DNA of 64,000 bases, taken from NCBI GenBank assembly GCA_902614125.1, contig CACMJW010000001.1, positions 124,001 through 188,000 of the forward strand. Direction: 5' to 3'. Positions 35,116 through 44,071 of the stretch are shown here, piece by piece; position 1 is the stretch's first letter; each line of letters begins with the position of its first letter. The DNA comes from an uncultured Pelagibacteraceae bacterium (GTDB lineage: Bacteria; Pseudomonadota; Alphaproteobacteria; Pelagibacterales; Pelagibacteraceae). The notes under the pieces were generated by a model that saw only the letters and a list, made by a program, of their open reading frames with translations, made no database searches and was not told the origin of the DNA. The position numbers and the translations under genes were made by a program.

Positions 35116-36387
35116 TTAAGATGGCTTATTCATAGAATTAAAAAATTCTGCATTATTTTTAGTATCTTTTAATTTAGAATTAATAAACTCTATCGCATCC
35201 ATTGAACCCATTGGGGCAATAATTCTTCTTAATACATTCATTTTTTGAAGATCACTTTTATCAAACAATAGTTCTTCTCTTCTTGTGCCCGATTTGGTTA
35301 TGTCTATTGCTGGGAATATTCTCTTTTCAGATATCTTTCTATCTAATATTGTTTCACTGTTACCAGTACCTTTAAATTCTTCAAATATAACTTCATCCAT
35401 TCTACTTCCAGTATCAATTAGTGCTGTAGCAATAATTGTTAATGATCCACCTTCTTCGATATTTCTTGCAGCACCAAAAAATCTTTTGGGCCTTTGAAGC
35501 GCATTTGCATCAACACCTCCGGTTAAAACTTTTCCAGAACTCGGAACTACAGCGTTATACGCACGTCCAAGTCTTGTTATAGAATCTAACAAAATTACGA
35601 CATCTCTTTTATGTTCAGTTAGTCTCTTCGCTTTTTCGATAACCATCTCAGCAACTGCAACGTGTCTTTGTGCGGGCTCATCAAAGGTTGAGCTTATTAC
35701 TTCTCCCTTAACTGTTCGTTGCATATCTGTTACCTCTTCTGGCCTTTCGTCAATTAATAAAACCATCAAATAACACTCTGGATGATTGGCTGTAATCGAG
35801 TTTGCTATGCTTTGCAAAATCATCGTTTTACCAGCTTTTGGTGGTGATATAATCAACGATCTTTGTCCTTTTCCAATTGGACTTACTAGATCAATTAATC
35901 TTGGAGTTAAGTCTGGTTTTTTTTCAATTTTTGTAGTCTCTACTTCCATTCTAAATTGCTTGTTAGGGTAGAGTGGTGTTAAATTGTCAAAAGCTATTTT
36001 GTGTTTAAATTTATCAGGCTCCTCAAAATTTATTTTGGATACTTGCAATAAAGCGAAATATCTTTCTCCTTCTTTTGGAGATCTTATTGGACCTTCAACA
36101 GTATCTCCCGTTCTTAGACCAAATCTTCTAATTTGGCTTGGGCTTACGTATATATCATCTGCGCCTGGGAGATAATTTGACTCCATAGCTCTTAGAAATC
36201 CAAAACCATCCTGTAAAAGCTGTAAAACCCCTCCGCCAGTGATTTCTTCACCTTTTTCAGCCAATTTTTTTAATATGGCAAAATAAATTTCTTGTCTTCT
36301 TAAAGTGCTAGCGTTTTCAATGCCAAGCTTTTCAGCTTCGGTAATTAACTTTTCTGAGCTCTTTTCTTTTAGTTCTTGAATATTCAT
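35116..36387 (-). CDS. rho: Transcription termination factor Rho
   Basis: A hexameric RNA helicase that ends transcription, 423 aa. The N-terminal helix bundle is followed by the RNA-binding cold-shock-like fold with GFGFLRA and [16 protein letters not shown]. The ATPase core holds Walker [11 protein letters not shown], Walker [17 protein letters not shown] and the Q/R loops, with [26 protein letters not shown]. Few intrinsic hairpin terminators are visible in this window, so Rho may do most of the termination. Confidence 0.99.
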   Translation of the reverse strand: MNIQELKEKSSEKLITEAEKLGIENASTLRRQEIYFAILKKLAEKGEEITGGGVLQLLQDGFGFLRAMESNYLPGADDIYVSPSQIRRFGLRTGDTVEGPIRSPKEGERYFALLQVSKINFEEPDKFKHKIAFDNLTPLYPNKQFRMEVETTKIEKKPDLTPRLIDLVSPIGKGQRSLIISPPKAGKTMILQSIANSITANHPECYLMVLLIDERPEEVTDMQRTVKGEVISSTFDEPAQRHVAVAEMVIEKAKRLTEHKRDVVILLDSITRLGRAYNAVVPSSGKVLTGGVDANALQRPKRFFGAARNIEEGGSLTIIATALIDTGSRMDEVIFEEFKGTGNSETILDRKISEKRIFPAIDITKSGTRREELLFDKSDLQKMNVLRRIIAPMGSMDAIEFINSKLKDTKNNAEFFNSMNKPS

Positions 36388-36450
36388 AATTTTAGGGAGA
36401 TGTTTTTGTTAGATGGTATAAATATATATATTAAGTCTCAAATTTCAAGA

Positions 36451-36885
36451 CTAGATGGGTTTAAAAATTACAATAAATACTATTAAAATTAACAGCACTG
36501 TTGGAATTTCATTAATTACCCTAAAAAATTTAGAGGATTTTGCGTTTGAACCATCTCTAAGGGAATTCAAGCATTTTCCCAAATACTCGTGGTAAATAGT
36601 CAAAATTATTACTAAAAAAATTTTAATTTGAAGCCAAAGTTGTGAGAGAGATTCAAAACCTATTTGATAAATTAGGAGTATGCCTAGGAGCCAGGATATT
36701 AACATTGCTGGTCTCATAATGTAAAAATAAAGCTTTCTCTCCATAGTCTCAAAAATTTCAGTAGTTTCTTTTTTTTGATAATTTTCAACATGATAAACAA
36801 AAATTCTTGGCAAATACAACAATCCAGCCATCCAAGATATAACTGCTATTAAATGTAGTGACTTAAATAACAAATAATAGTTCAT
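36451..36885 (-). CDS. hemJ: Protoporphyrinogen IX oxidase HemJ
   Basis: A 144-aa, four-helix inner-membrane protein of the HemJ (UPF0093) family. The N-terminal LFKSLHLIAVISWMAGLLYLPRIFVYH contains the conserved histidine and the WMAGL-PRIFVYH signature. FYIMRPAMLISWLLG and KIFLVIILTIYHEYLG form the later helices. It oxidises protoporphyrinogen to protoporphyrin in heme synthesis. The hemE-hemH-hemJ order here supplies three of the late steps. The gap to hemH is 4 bp. Confidence 0.93.
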   Translation of the reverse strand: MNYYLLFKSLHLIAVISWMAGLLYLPRIFVYHVENYQKKETTEIFETMERKLYFYIMRPAMLISWLLGILLIYQIGFESLSQLWLQIKIFLVIILTIYHEYLGKCLNSLRDGSNAKSSKFFRVINEIPTVLLILIVFIVIFKPI

Positions 36886-36889
36886 AAAT

Positions 36890-37882
36890 TTATAAATTTT
36901 TATTTATAAGATATTCTAGAAGCTTAATATGATCTTCGTTATCATTCAAACACGGTATCATATCAAAGTTTTTTCCCCCGGATTTTAAAAAACTCTCTTT
37001 ACCTTGAATTGCGATTTCTTCTAGAGTCTCAACACAATCTGATGCAAAGCCAGGACAAATTACTAAGATATTATTTATATTGTCGTTTGGTAATTCTTCT
37101 AAAGTCTTATCAGTATAAGGTTTTAACCATTGTTCAGGACCGAACCTTGATTGAAAAGTTGTCCTTATTTTAACATTTTTGAATTTTTCTGAGATTAGCC
37201 TTGTAGTTTTATGACAGTAACAATGATAAGGATCGCCTTTATCAAAATATTTTTGTGGGATTCCATGGTAAGAAGCAATTATAAGGTCTGGTTCCCAACT
37301 AATTTCGGAAATTTTTTTATTCAATGAATTTACTAGTGCATCAATATAAAGTTCTTCTGATTCATAATGTGGAACAATCTTCAAACTTGGTTGCCATCTC
37401 ATATTCATAAGAGATCTATATACTTCATCGCATACTGTTGCTGTTGTTGCTGCAGCATATTGTGGATATAGAGGGATAATTAAAAGGTGTTCGCAACCGG
37501 CTTTATGAAGCTTATTTATTTTACTTTTTATACTCGGGTTTCCATATCTCATTGCATAATCAATTATAACGTTTTCATTTTTAATTAATTTATCAACTTT
37601 TTCGGCCTGCAATTTTGTGTAGTATCTTAAAGGAGACATATTTTCTTTCTCCATCCAAATTTCTTTGTAAGCTTTTGCCGTTTTAGAAGGTCTAAATGTA
37701 AGAATGAAAACATTCAGGATAAATTTCCACAGTATTGGATTAACTTCTATAACTCTTTTATCAGAGAGAAATTCTTTGAGATACTTTCTTATATCAAACC
37801 AACCTGTAGACTCTGGAGTTCCAAGATTTACCAGCAAGACTCCGGTTTTCCCAAAATTAATTTTAGGGTGATCTTCCATCAA
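36890..37882 (-). CDS. hemH: Ferrochelatase
   Basis: The terminal heme enzyme, inserting Fe2+ into protoporphyrin IX; 330 aa. Family blocks are GVLLVNLGTPES near residue 14, YAMRYGNPSI, LLIIPLYPQYAAATTATV, and IIASYHGIPQKYFDKGDPYHCYCHKT with the catalytic His. CPGFASDCVETLEEIAIQGKE carries the acidic metal path. It overlaps hemE by 4 bp and lies 4 bp before hemJ. Confidence 0.97.
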   Translation of the reverse strand: MMEDHPKINFGKTGVLLVNLGTPESTGWFDIRKYLKEFLSDKRVIEVNPILWKFILNVFILTFRPSKTAKAYKEIWMEKENMSPLRYYTKLQAEKVDKLIKNENVIIDYAMRYGNPSIKSKINKLHKAGCEHLLIIPLYPQYAAATTATVCDEVYRSLMNMRWQPSLKIVPHYESEELYIDALVNSLNKKISEISWEPDLIIASYHGIPQKYFDKGDPYHCYCHKTTRLISEKFKNVKIRTTFQSRFGPEQWLKPYTDKTLEELPNDNINNILVICPGFASDCVETLEEIAIQGKESFLKSGGKNFDMIPCLNDNEDHIKLLEYLINKNL

Positions 37883-38880
37883 CTATATGATCTCACAGTT
37901 TTTACTAATTTTTCAACCATTTCAATTTTTGTTTCAGGCAAAATTCCATGTCCTAAATTAAATATATAAGGATGATCTTTAAATATACCTAAATATTTTT
38001 TAGTCTCCTTTTCTAATATATCTTCATCTTGTAATAGTATCTTTGGATCTAAACCACCTTGAATAGGAATATCTATATTTTTAACAATATCCTTTGGATC
38101 TATGTCATAATCAATATTAACAGCGCTTGGTTTAACAATATCACAAAAGTTTTTGTAGTCTTTTATTCCTCTGGGAAAACATATAACTGGCACACCAAGA
38201 CTTTTTGTGTATTCTACAAGACTTAAAGTTGGTATGTAAATATATTCGGGAATATTCTTTTCAAGCAATCCAGCCCAACTATCAAATATTTGTATTATCG
38301 TAGCACCTGCTTCTACTTGATTTTTAATGTGAATTTTAAGGAACTTATCAATAATTGGTAATAATCTATTAATTAAAAATTCATCTTTAAAGAAATCTTC
38401 TCTAAGTTTTTTTTTGGGAGAAACTTTATTGATCATATATACTAAAATTGTCCATGGAGCACCGACAAATCCAATTAGGTCTTTTTTATCTCTATTAATT
38501 CTATTTGACGTTATGCTAATGGCCTTATAAATAGAATTTAATCTAAAAGAAAAATCTACTTCATCAATATTTTTCAGCTCATCTAAATTTAAATTACCTA
38601 ACTTCGGACCAAAATTTTTCTCAAACTCAACCCTTTGATTAAGACCATACGGAAGCATTAGAATATCTGAGAAAATAATTGCAGCATCAAAATTAAATCT
38701 CTCTATAGGTTGTAAAGTTATTTCGGATGCTAAATTTTCACTAAGACACAGTTTTATAAAATCTTGATTTTTACTCCTTATTTCACGAAATTCAGGCAAA
38801 TATCTTCCAGCCTGTCTCATTAACCATATAGGATTTAGATTACTTTTTTTCTCAACAATACATTTTTGAATTGGAGTCAT
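37879..38880 (-). CDS. hemE: Uroporphyrinogen decarboxylase
   Basis: Decarboxylates uroporphyrinogen III to coproporphyrinogen III; 333 aa. The N-terminal signature PIWLMRQAGRYLPEF contains the catalytic Arg pair. AAIIFSDILMLPYGL has the active-site Asp, GFVGAPWTILVYMI and IFDSWAGLL follow, and FNLGHGILPETK ends the active-site blocks. It is the gene immediately next to oriC in Caulobacter and several other alphaproteobacteria, and here it faces away from the 286-bp AT-rich gap. Confidence 0.98.
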   Translation of the reverse strand: MTPIQKCIVEKKSNLNPIWLMRQAGRYLPEFREIRSKNQDFIKLCLSENLASEITLQPIERFNFDAAIIFSDILMLPYGLNQRVEFEKNFGPKLGNLNLDELKNIDEVDFSFRLNSIYKAISITSNRINRDKKDLIGFVGAPWTILVYMINKVSPKKKLREDFFKDEFLINRLLPIIDKFLKIHIKNQVEAGATIIQIFDSWAGLLEKNIPEYIYIPTLSLVEYTKSLGVPVICFPRGIKDYKNFCDIVKPSAVNIDYDIDPKDIVKNIDIPIQGGLDPKILLQDEDILEKETKKYLGIFKDHPYIFNLGHGILPETKIEMVEKLVKTVRSYS

Positions 38881-39166
38881 TTATAAATAGATCAATTAAA
38901 TATTATTGTATTAGTATTATGATATGTGAATTACGTAAATTATCTAATTTACACACTTTATATACACTTTATTAACATTTTGACGCTAATTTTATGTGTA
39001 TTTATCAATATAAGTTAATAATTTTTACCAATTATATATTTCTGTTTTTTAATTAATTAACATGTAAAAAAATGTTTAATATCAGTAATCATTTATAATA
39101 TTAATTACAGATATTTACTAATCACTAATTATTAAACTTTAGTGATATTTTATTGACATTTTATAC
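38881..39166. other. oriC: Candidate chromosomal replication origin (oriC)
   Basis: The largest non-coding stretch in the window, 286 bp. I count 45 G or C bases (about 16%). It sits between hemE and the DUF299 gene, the Caulobacter oriC position, and gene strand switches from all-minus on its left to plus on its right. DnaA-box-like nonamers with one mismatch to TTATNCACA are TGTGAATTA (38925-38933, minus) and TTATATACA (38958-38966, plus), with several two-mismatch copies. parAB and parS lie 7 kb away. The boxes are weak, so the call rests mainly on context and composition. Confidence 0.72.
39121..39146. promoter_or_regulatory. Inverted repeat before ppsR
   Basis: ATCACTAA (39121-39128) and TTAGTGAT (39139-39146) form a perfect 8-bp dyad with a 10-nt spacer, 20 bp before the ppsR start. 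It could be an operator for ppsR or part of the origin. It has no T tract and is unlikely to be a terminator. Confidence 0.45.
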
Positions 39167-39985
39167 ATGAAAAATGAACATCAAATTTATTTAATTTCAG
39201 ACTCAACCGGAGAAACTCTAGATAGAATTTTCCTAGCATTAAAAGCACAGTTTACAAACTTTGAATATGAACTTAATAATTTTTCTTTCACTAGAACAGA
39301 GAATCAAATTCAGCAGATTTTAGAAAGAGCAAAAAAAAGAGATAACCCAATTATACTTTATACAATCGTTAATAGTAAACTTGCCAAGTACTTAGCAGAT
39401 CAAGCTCAATCAAAACAAATTCCCTGTTTTGGTGTTTTGGGTGATTTGATATTAAGTTTTTCTAAAATATTAAATCAACGGGCATCGCACGAACCAAGCG
39501 GTCAACACGTACTCAATGAAGAATATTATCAAAGAATAGAAGCCATCCAATTTACAATGAACCATGATGATGGAAATCAAACTGATGATCTGGAGAAATC
39601 CGATATTATTTTGTTGGGTGTCAGCAGAACTAGCAAAACTCCAACCTCGATTTACCTGGCCAATAAAGGTTATAAAACTTCAAATATTCCGTTAGTTAAT
39701 GAAAAATCAATACCTACAAAAATAACAAGAAAAAACTTTAAATCTTGTATTGTTGGTCTAACAACCGAAGCTGAAAGATTATTTGATATAAGAAAGAATA
39801 GATTGAATAGTTTAAAGGAAAATGAGAGCAATGAGTACACAAATTTAGAAAAAATTAAAGAAGAGGTTGAAAACTCAAAAAAAATTTTCAGAAAAAACCA
39901 ATGGCCAACAATAGATGTTACAAGAAAATCTGTTGAGGAAACCGCTGCTTCAATCATTAAAATTTATGAAATAAAAAATAAGTGA
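39167..39985 (+). CDS. ppsR: Pyruvate phosphate dikinase / PEP synthase regulatory protein (DUF299)
   Basis: A bifunctional serine/threonine kinase and pyrophosphorylase that turns PPDK or PEP synthase off and on; 272 aa. The N-terminal ISDSTGETLDRIFLALKAQF and the P-loop GVSRTSKTPTSIYLANKGYKTSNIPLV are family signatures. Whether the target is PPDK or PpsA cannot be told from this window. It is the first gene right of the proposed origin and its stop overlaps the maf start by one base (TGATG). Confidence 0.95.
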   Translation: MKNEHQIYLISDSTGETLDRIFLALKAQFTNFEYELNNFSFTRTENQIQQILERAKKRDNPIILYTIVNSKLAKYLADQAQSKQIPCFGVLGDLILSFSKILNQRASHEPSGQHVLNEEYYQRIEAIQFTMNHDDGNQTDDLEKSDIILLGVSRTSKTPTSIYLANKGYKTSNIPLVNEKSIPTKITRKNFKSCIVGLTTEAERLFDIRKNRLNSLKENESNEYTNLEKIKEEVENSKKIFRKNQWPTIDVTRKSVEETAASIIKIYEIKNK

Positions 39986-40566
39986 TGAAAATTATATTAG
40001 CTTCAAAAAGCAAGGTTAGAAAAAATATATTAACTGAACACAATATAGATTGTGAAGTTATTCAATCAAACGTTGATGAGGATCCAATTAAATATAGTTT
40101 GCTCGCGGAAGGCGCAACACCTGAAATTATTTCTAAAAATCTAGCTGAGTTAAAAGCAAATAAAGTTAGTTCAAATGTGTATGACAAATTAGTACTAGGC
40201 GCTGATAGCGTAATAGATTTAAATGGTGAACTAATTTCAAAACCTTCCTCAAGAGAGGAGGCGATGAATATACTAAGAAAATTAAATGGTAAGTCACATT
40301 ATCTAATAAGTTCTGTCTGCATTTCAAAGAATAATTCAATGATTTGGAATCATACTGATAAAGCAAAATTAACTATGAAAAATTTTTCAGATTTAGAGCT
40401 TAGTGAATATTTAAACAAAATCTCAAATGAAGCATTGTATGCTTATAATGTTTATCAAATAGAAGGAGAGGGGAGAAATTTATTTGAGAAAATTGAAGGT
40501 AATAAAGATACAATAATGGGCTTACCAATTACACAAATAAAAACATACATGGAAAATTATAAATGA
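39985..40566 (+). CDS. maf: Maf-like nucleotide pyrophosphatase
   Basis: A 193-aa Maf/YceF-family house-cleaning pyrophosphatase acting on modified or non-canonical nucleotides. The start ILASKSKVRKNIL has the phosphate-binding S-x-x-R pattern, and VLGADSVIDLNGELISKP holds the catalytic Asp. NVYQIEGEGRNLFEKIEG is the C-terminal block. I use the ATG at 39985, which overlaps the ppsR stop, rather than the GTG three bases earlier. It precedes aroE with a 4-bp overlap, part of a conserved maf-aroE-coaE-dnaQ string. Confidence 0.94.
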   Translation: MKIILASKSKVRKNILTEHNIDCEVIQSNVDEDPIKYSLLAEGATPEIISKNLAELKANKVSSNVYDKLVLGADSVIDLNGELISKPSSREEAMNILRKLNGKSHYLISSVCISKNNSMIWNHTDKAKLTMKNFSDLELSEYLNKISNEALYAYNVYQIEGEGRNLFEKIEGNKDTIMGLPITQIKTYMENYK

Positions 40567-41357
40567 AAAAATTTTTAGTGATTGGTGATCCAATAGAACA
40601 TTCACTTTCCCCAAAATTACATAATTACTGGTTCAAACAGAATAATATCGATGCAATTTATGAAAAAAAAAAAATTAATGAAATAGAACTTAAGGATGTT
40701 GTGTCTAAAATTAGAACAAACGAAATTTTCGGGGTAAATGTAACTGTTCCTTATAAATCAAAAATAATTGAATATTTAGACTTACTAAGTGATGATGCTA
40801 ATGCTACTCAATCTGTAAATACAATACTTAAAAAAGATAACAAAATTTTTGGATTTAATACGGACGTAGATGGTTTCGAGTTATCCCTGTTAAATTATAT
40901 CGATAAAATAAGAAATAAAACTGTTCTAATTTTAGGAGCTGGAGGAGTTTCCCCATCTATAATTTATGTTTTAAAAAAAATTAAAGCGTCAAAAATTTTA
41001 ATTACCAATAGAACAAAGATTAAATCAGAAAATTTGAAGAATAAATTCAGCGATATCGATGTAGTTGATTGGGGAGAGACACCAGCTGCCGATGTTGTAA
41101 TTAATGTAACGAGTTTAGGTCTCAATCCTAATGATAAAATTGATATTGATTATGAAAAAATTGGCAAGGATAAGTTTTTTTATGATGTAATATACAAACC
41201 ATCAAAAACATTATTTTTAGATGAGGCAAAAAAAAGAGGCAATACAATTGAAAACGGTAAAATGATGTTTGCTTATCAAGCACAAAAAGCATTTGAATTG
41301 TGGAATAATTTAAAGCCAGAAATTAATGAACAGGTCTTAAATTTTTTAGATGATTAA
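40563..41357 (+). CDS. aroE: Shikimate dehydrogenase
   Basis: Reduces 3-dehydroshikimate to shikimate with NADPH in aromatic amino acid synthesis; 264 aa. Substrate motifs are GDPIEHSLSPKLHNYWF and GVNVTVPYKSKI, with the catalytic Lys. The NADPH motif is LILGAGGVSPSIIYVL, and NRTK follows for phosphate recognition. The C-terminal GKMMFAYQAQKAFELW completes the family. It overlaps coaE by 8 bp. Confidence 0.97.
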   Translation: MKKFLVIGDPIEHSLSPKLHNYWFKQNNIDAIYEKKKINEIELKDVVSKIRTNEIFGVNVTVPYKSKIIEYLDLLSDDANATQSVNTILKKDNKIFGFNTDVDGFELSLLNYIDKIRNKTVLILGAGGVSPSIIYVLKKIKASKILITNRTKIKSENLKNKFSDIDVVDWGETPAADVVINVTSLGLNPNDKIDIDYEKIGKDKFFYDVIYKPSKTLFLDEAKKRGNTIENGKMMFAYQAQKAFELWNNLKPEINEQVLNFLDD

Positions 41358-41925
41358 AATAGCAATTTTAGGAGATATAGGTGCTGGTAAAAGTTTTGTG
41401 TCTAAACAATTTAATTGCCCACTATTTAATGCTGATAAAGAGGTTGCCGAAATTTATAAAAATGACAGATCTTGTTACCTTAAAATAAAAAAAGCTTTGC
41501 CTAAATATATTATTTCAGATCACTTAGATAAAAAGTTTTTACTGAAAGCTGTATTGGATAGTAAAAATAATCTTAAAAAGATATCAAAAATTGTTCATCC
41601 AATTGTTAGAACCAGAATGAATAAGTTTTTAATTAAGAATAGTTCAAAAAAATTAGTAGTATTAGACATTCCTTTATATTTAGAAAACAAACTAAACAAT
41701 AAAGGTGATGTGTTAATATTTGTGGAAGCAAAAAGAAAAGACATTAAAAAAAGATTAAAAAAGAGAAAATATTATAATGAAAAACTAAACAGAAATTTGA
41801 AGAGTTTGCAGTTACCACTAAATAAAAAGAAAAAATTATCTAATTTTGTTATTAAGAATACATTTAACGCATCAAAAATTAAAAATGATGTTAAAAATAT
41901 AAAAAATGAAATCTTTAATATATGA
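41350..41925 (+). CDS. coaE: Dephospho-CoA kinase
   Basis: Phosphorylates dephospho-CoA, the last step of coenzyme A synthesis; 191 aa. The P-loop is ILGDIGAGKSFVSKQF near residue 5, followed by NADKEVAEIYKND and the LVVLDIPLYLENKL Walker-B-like region. The C-terminal third is unusually lysine- and asparagine-rich, as is common in this genome. It sits between aroE and dnaQ with overlaps on both sides. Confidence 0.95.
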   Translation: MIKIAILGDIGAGKSFVSKQFNCPLFNADKEVAEIYKNDRSCYLKIKKALPKYIISDHLDKKFLLKAVLDSKNNLKKISKIVHPIVRTRMNKFLIKNSSKKLVVLDIPLYLENKLNNKGDVLIFVEAKRKDIKKRLKKRKYYNEKLNRNLKSLQLPLNKKKKLSNFVIKNTFNASKIKNDVKNIKNEIFNI

Positions 41926-42590
41926 AAGAAATAATTTTAGATACTGAAACAACCGGACTATCTGTTAAAGATGGCCACCGTATTGTTGAAATTGGTTGTA
42001 TAGAACTTGATAACTTAGTACCAACAAAAAATATATTTCATGTCTATTTAAATCCTGAAAGGAAAGTATCCGAAAAAGCATTTAAGGTTCATGGTTATTC
42101 TGACAAATTTTTATCTGATAAAAAAAAATTTTTTGAAATAGCAGATGAATTTTTAAATTTTATTAAAGATAAAAAAATAATAATACATAATGCAGAATTT
42201 GATATTTCACATTTAAACAATGAACTATCTATTGCCGGTAAACCAGAAATAAACAAAGAAAATACTGTAGATACACTAGACATAGCTAGGAACAAATTCC
42301 CTGGTTCAGGTATTAGTTTGGATGCTCTCTGTAAGAGATTTAGAATAGATAACTCAAAAAGAGAAAAACATACTGCGTTAATTGATTGTGAACTACTTGC
42401 AAAAGTTTATATAAATCTATTAGATCAGAAAGAGCCTAAACTAAATTTTTCAAACCCTATTGATATTAATTCTGTCGAAATTCAAAATAAAAATATAACA
42501 TATTCAAAAAAAATTGTTTATCCAACAACAGAAGAGCTTGAACAGCATAGAGAGTTTTTGAAGAGAGATTTAAAGAAAAATTTTTATTGA
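41922..42590 (+). CDS. dnaQ: DNA polymerase III epsilon subunit (3'-5' exonuclease)
   Basis: The proofreading exonuclease of the replicative polymerase; 222 aa. ExoI is LDTETTGLSVKDGHRIVEIG (Asp and Glu), ExoII is IIHNAEFDISHLNNEL, and ExoIIIe is KREKHTALIDCELLAKVY with His and Asp. The C-terminal 45 residues are the flexible polymerase-binding tail. It ends the origin-proximal plus-strand run and its stop overlaps the convergent secB by 7 bp. Confidence 0.96.
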   Translation: MKEIILDTETTGLSVKDGHRIVEIGCIELDNLVPTKNIFHVYLNPERKVSEKAFKVHGYSDKFLSDKKKFFEIADEFLNFIKDKKIIIHNAEFDISHLNNELSIAGKPEINKENTVDTLDIARNKFPGSGISLDALCKRFRIDNSKREKHTALIDCELLAKVYINLLDQKEPKLNFSNPIDINSVEIQNKNITYSKKIVYPTTEELEQHREFLKRDLKKNFY

Positions 42591-43009
42591 TTTGATCTTT
42601 GTTGGTATAATTTGAGAAAATCAATTTCCCCTGAGAAATTAGCCTCTGGAAATCCTGAGTGTCTGAGTATTTGAACAAAAGCTTCACGTATTTTTGGAAA
42701 AACTTCTCGCTGTAGATCACAAAGTATAAATTTTTCTAATTCATTTTTTTCTACATTTATGTCTTCAATTTCAACGACAGTTGAGTATAGAAGTTCAAAG
42801 AGCGCTTTTTTTTTACTCTCTTCTACATCTGTGTATTTAAGTTTAGTAAAAACCTCTATCATTTTATTTTTTAATGGTTTTGAGGTTATATCTAAAGTGA
42901 TTTTATATTTTGATATTCTTTCTCTTGCCAAAAGAAGTGTTTGCACATCAGGTATTTCAACAGATAAATCTTTTGTGTAATTAACTATGATTTTATGTTT
43001 AAGAGGCAT
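42584..43009 (-). CDS. secB: Protein-export chaperone SecB
   Basis: A tetrameric cytoplasmic chaperone that keeps preproteins unfolded for SecA; 141 aa. The weakly conserved fold is recognisable in YTKDLSVEIPDVQTLLLARERISKY, FELLYSTVVEIEDINVEKNELEKFILCDLQREVFPKIREAF and the C-terminal HSGFPEANFSGEIDFLKLY, which matches the GFPPLLLxPIDF-like end of SecB. The dnaQ-secB-fxsA-tim44 order is standard in alphaproteobacteria and supports the call. It abuts fxsA. Confidence 0.9.
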   Translation of the reverse strand: MPLKHKIIVNYTKDLSVEIPDVQTLLLARERISKYKITLDITSKPLKNKMIEVFTKLKYTDVEESKKKALFELLYSTVVEIEDINVEKNELEKFILCDLQREVFPKIREAFVQILRHSGFPEANFSGEIDFLKLYQQRSNQ

Positions 43010-43425
43010 TATTTTTCATCCATATCTTTATATTCACCTTCAATAAAATCTTTTTTTTCGTAGGTATTTTTTTTTTTATTTAATCTTTTAGAAAAAGCAT
43101 TAAAGATGAGCTTTCTTGTAATTGGAATAATCAGTAATAATCCTAAAAAATCAGTGGCGAAACCGGGAATGATTAAAAGAATGGCAGCAAATGTTAAGAC
43201 GGCACCTGACACAATTTCATAAATTGGAACTTCATTTTTAACTAATTGGCTTATTCCAGATCTTAGGGTGTTAAATCCCTCGTATCTTGCATAGGTAACA
43301 CCTATAATTGCTGTGAGCAAAATTAAACTAATTGTGTTAAATGCCCCAATAGAGGATCCTATTTTAATAAATAAGTAAATTTCAATTAAAGGAATAGATA
43401 TAATTAGAATTAATGCTGAGTTCAT
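43009..43425 (-). CDS. fxsA: FxsA-family membrane protein
   Basis: A small inner-membrane protein of 138 aa. The N-terminal IPLIEIYLFIKIGSSIGAFNTISLILLTAIIGVTYARYEG is the FxsA signature: two hydrophobic segments followed by the conserved R-x-EG turn. Two more hydrophobic segments, AVLTFAAILLIIPGFATDFLGLLLIIPITR, and a basic soluble tail follow. In E. coli FxsA affects exclusion of phage T7; its cellular job is unknown. It is divergent from the Tim44-like gene. Confidence 0.93.
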   Translation of the reverse strand: MNSALILIISIPLIEIYLFIKIGSSIGAFNTISLILLTAIIGVTYARYEGFNTLRSGISQLVKNEVPIYEIVSGAVLTFAAILLIIPGFATDFLGLLLIIPITRKLIFNAFSKRLNKKKNTYEKKDFIEGEYKDMDEK

Positions 43426-43483
43426 TTGTCTTTAATGTAAATTGTCAGTTGAAATTAGGCAACATAGTAAATATTATAATTAT

Positions 43484-44071
43484 ATGAGTTATAGCTTTGA
43501 ATATATCGATATTATCCTTCTTGCAATGATTGCAGGGTTTATATTTCTAAGATTAAGAGGAATTTTAGGAAAAAAATCAGGCTTTGAAGAAGATATCAAC
43601 CAAAGCTTTCCTCATGAAGCACCAATAGTTAAAACTGATGTAAAGTTAAACGCTGATACATTCGATGATAATGCTAAAAAAGAATTCTTAAAAGGTGCGC
43701 AAATTGCTTACGAAACGATTGTTACAAGTTTTTCTGAAGGAAAATTAAAAGATATAAAATCATTGTTAGGTAAAGAAGTTTATGATCAATTTGATCAAGC
43801 AGTTAAGGACAGAAAATCTAAAAATTTATCTTCTAACACTACTTTTATAGGAATTAATTCTGCAGAAATTAAAAATCATGAACAAAATAAAAACATGCTA
43901 GAGGTGACCGTTGAGTTTGTAAGTGAAATCATTTCACATATTAAGGACAAAGAAAACAAAACAGTTTCAGGAGATCCAGAGAAAATAAAAAAAGTTCATG
44001 ATATTTGGAAATTTTCTAAAGATAGTAGATCTGTAAATCCAAATTGGGTACTAATTGATACCCAAGCTTAA
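43484..44071 (+). CDS. Tim44-like membrane-anchored protein
   Basis: A 195-aa protein with one N-terminal transmembrane segment (YIDIILLAMIAGFIFLRLRGILGKK) followed by a Tim44/L45 domain: FLKGAQIAYETIVTSFSEGKLKDIKSLLGKEVYDQF and a C-terminal HDIWKFSKDSRSVNPNWVLIDTQ. Related alphaproteobacterial proteins (TimA) share the domain with mitochondrial Tim44. I start at the ATG at 43484; the track's upstream TTG adds 14 residues with no family match. The function is probably envelope- or secretion-related and is unproven. The smr gene starts on the next base. Confidence 0.88.
   Translation: MSYSFEYIDIILLAMIAGFIFLRLRGILGKKSGFEEDINQSFPHEAPIVKTDVKLNADTFDDNAKKEFLKGAQIAYETIVTSFSEGKLKDIKSLLGKEVYDQFDQAVKDRKSKNLSSNTTFIGINSAEIKNHEQNKNMLEVTVEFVSEIISHIKDKENKTVSGDPEKIKKVHDIWKFSKDSRSVNPNWVLIDTQA

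Noticed and set aside
38995-39003. TGTGTATTT as a further DnaA box
   Set aside because: It has two mismatches to TGTGNATAA, which is expected by chance at this base composition.
39051-39062. TTAATTAATTAA in the origin gap as a CtrA site
   Set aside because: CtrA needs TTAA-N7-TTAA; this is a simple repeat in very AT-rich DNA and does not have the right spacing.
42466-42720. 84-aa minus-strand ORF across the dnaQ-secB junction
   Set aside because: It lies in another frame of secB and dnaQ, both of which have solid family motifs.
43442-43483. Upstream TTG start for the Tim44-like gene
   Set aside because: The added 14 residues have no family match and family members start right before the transmembrane helix.
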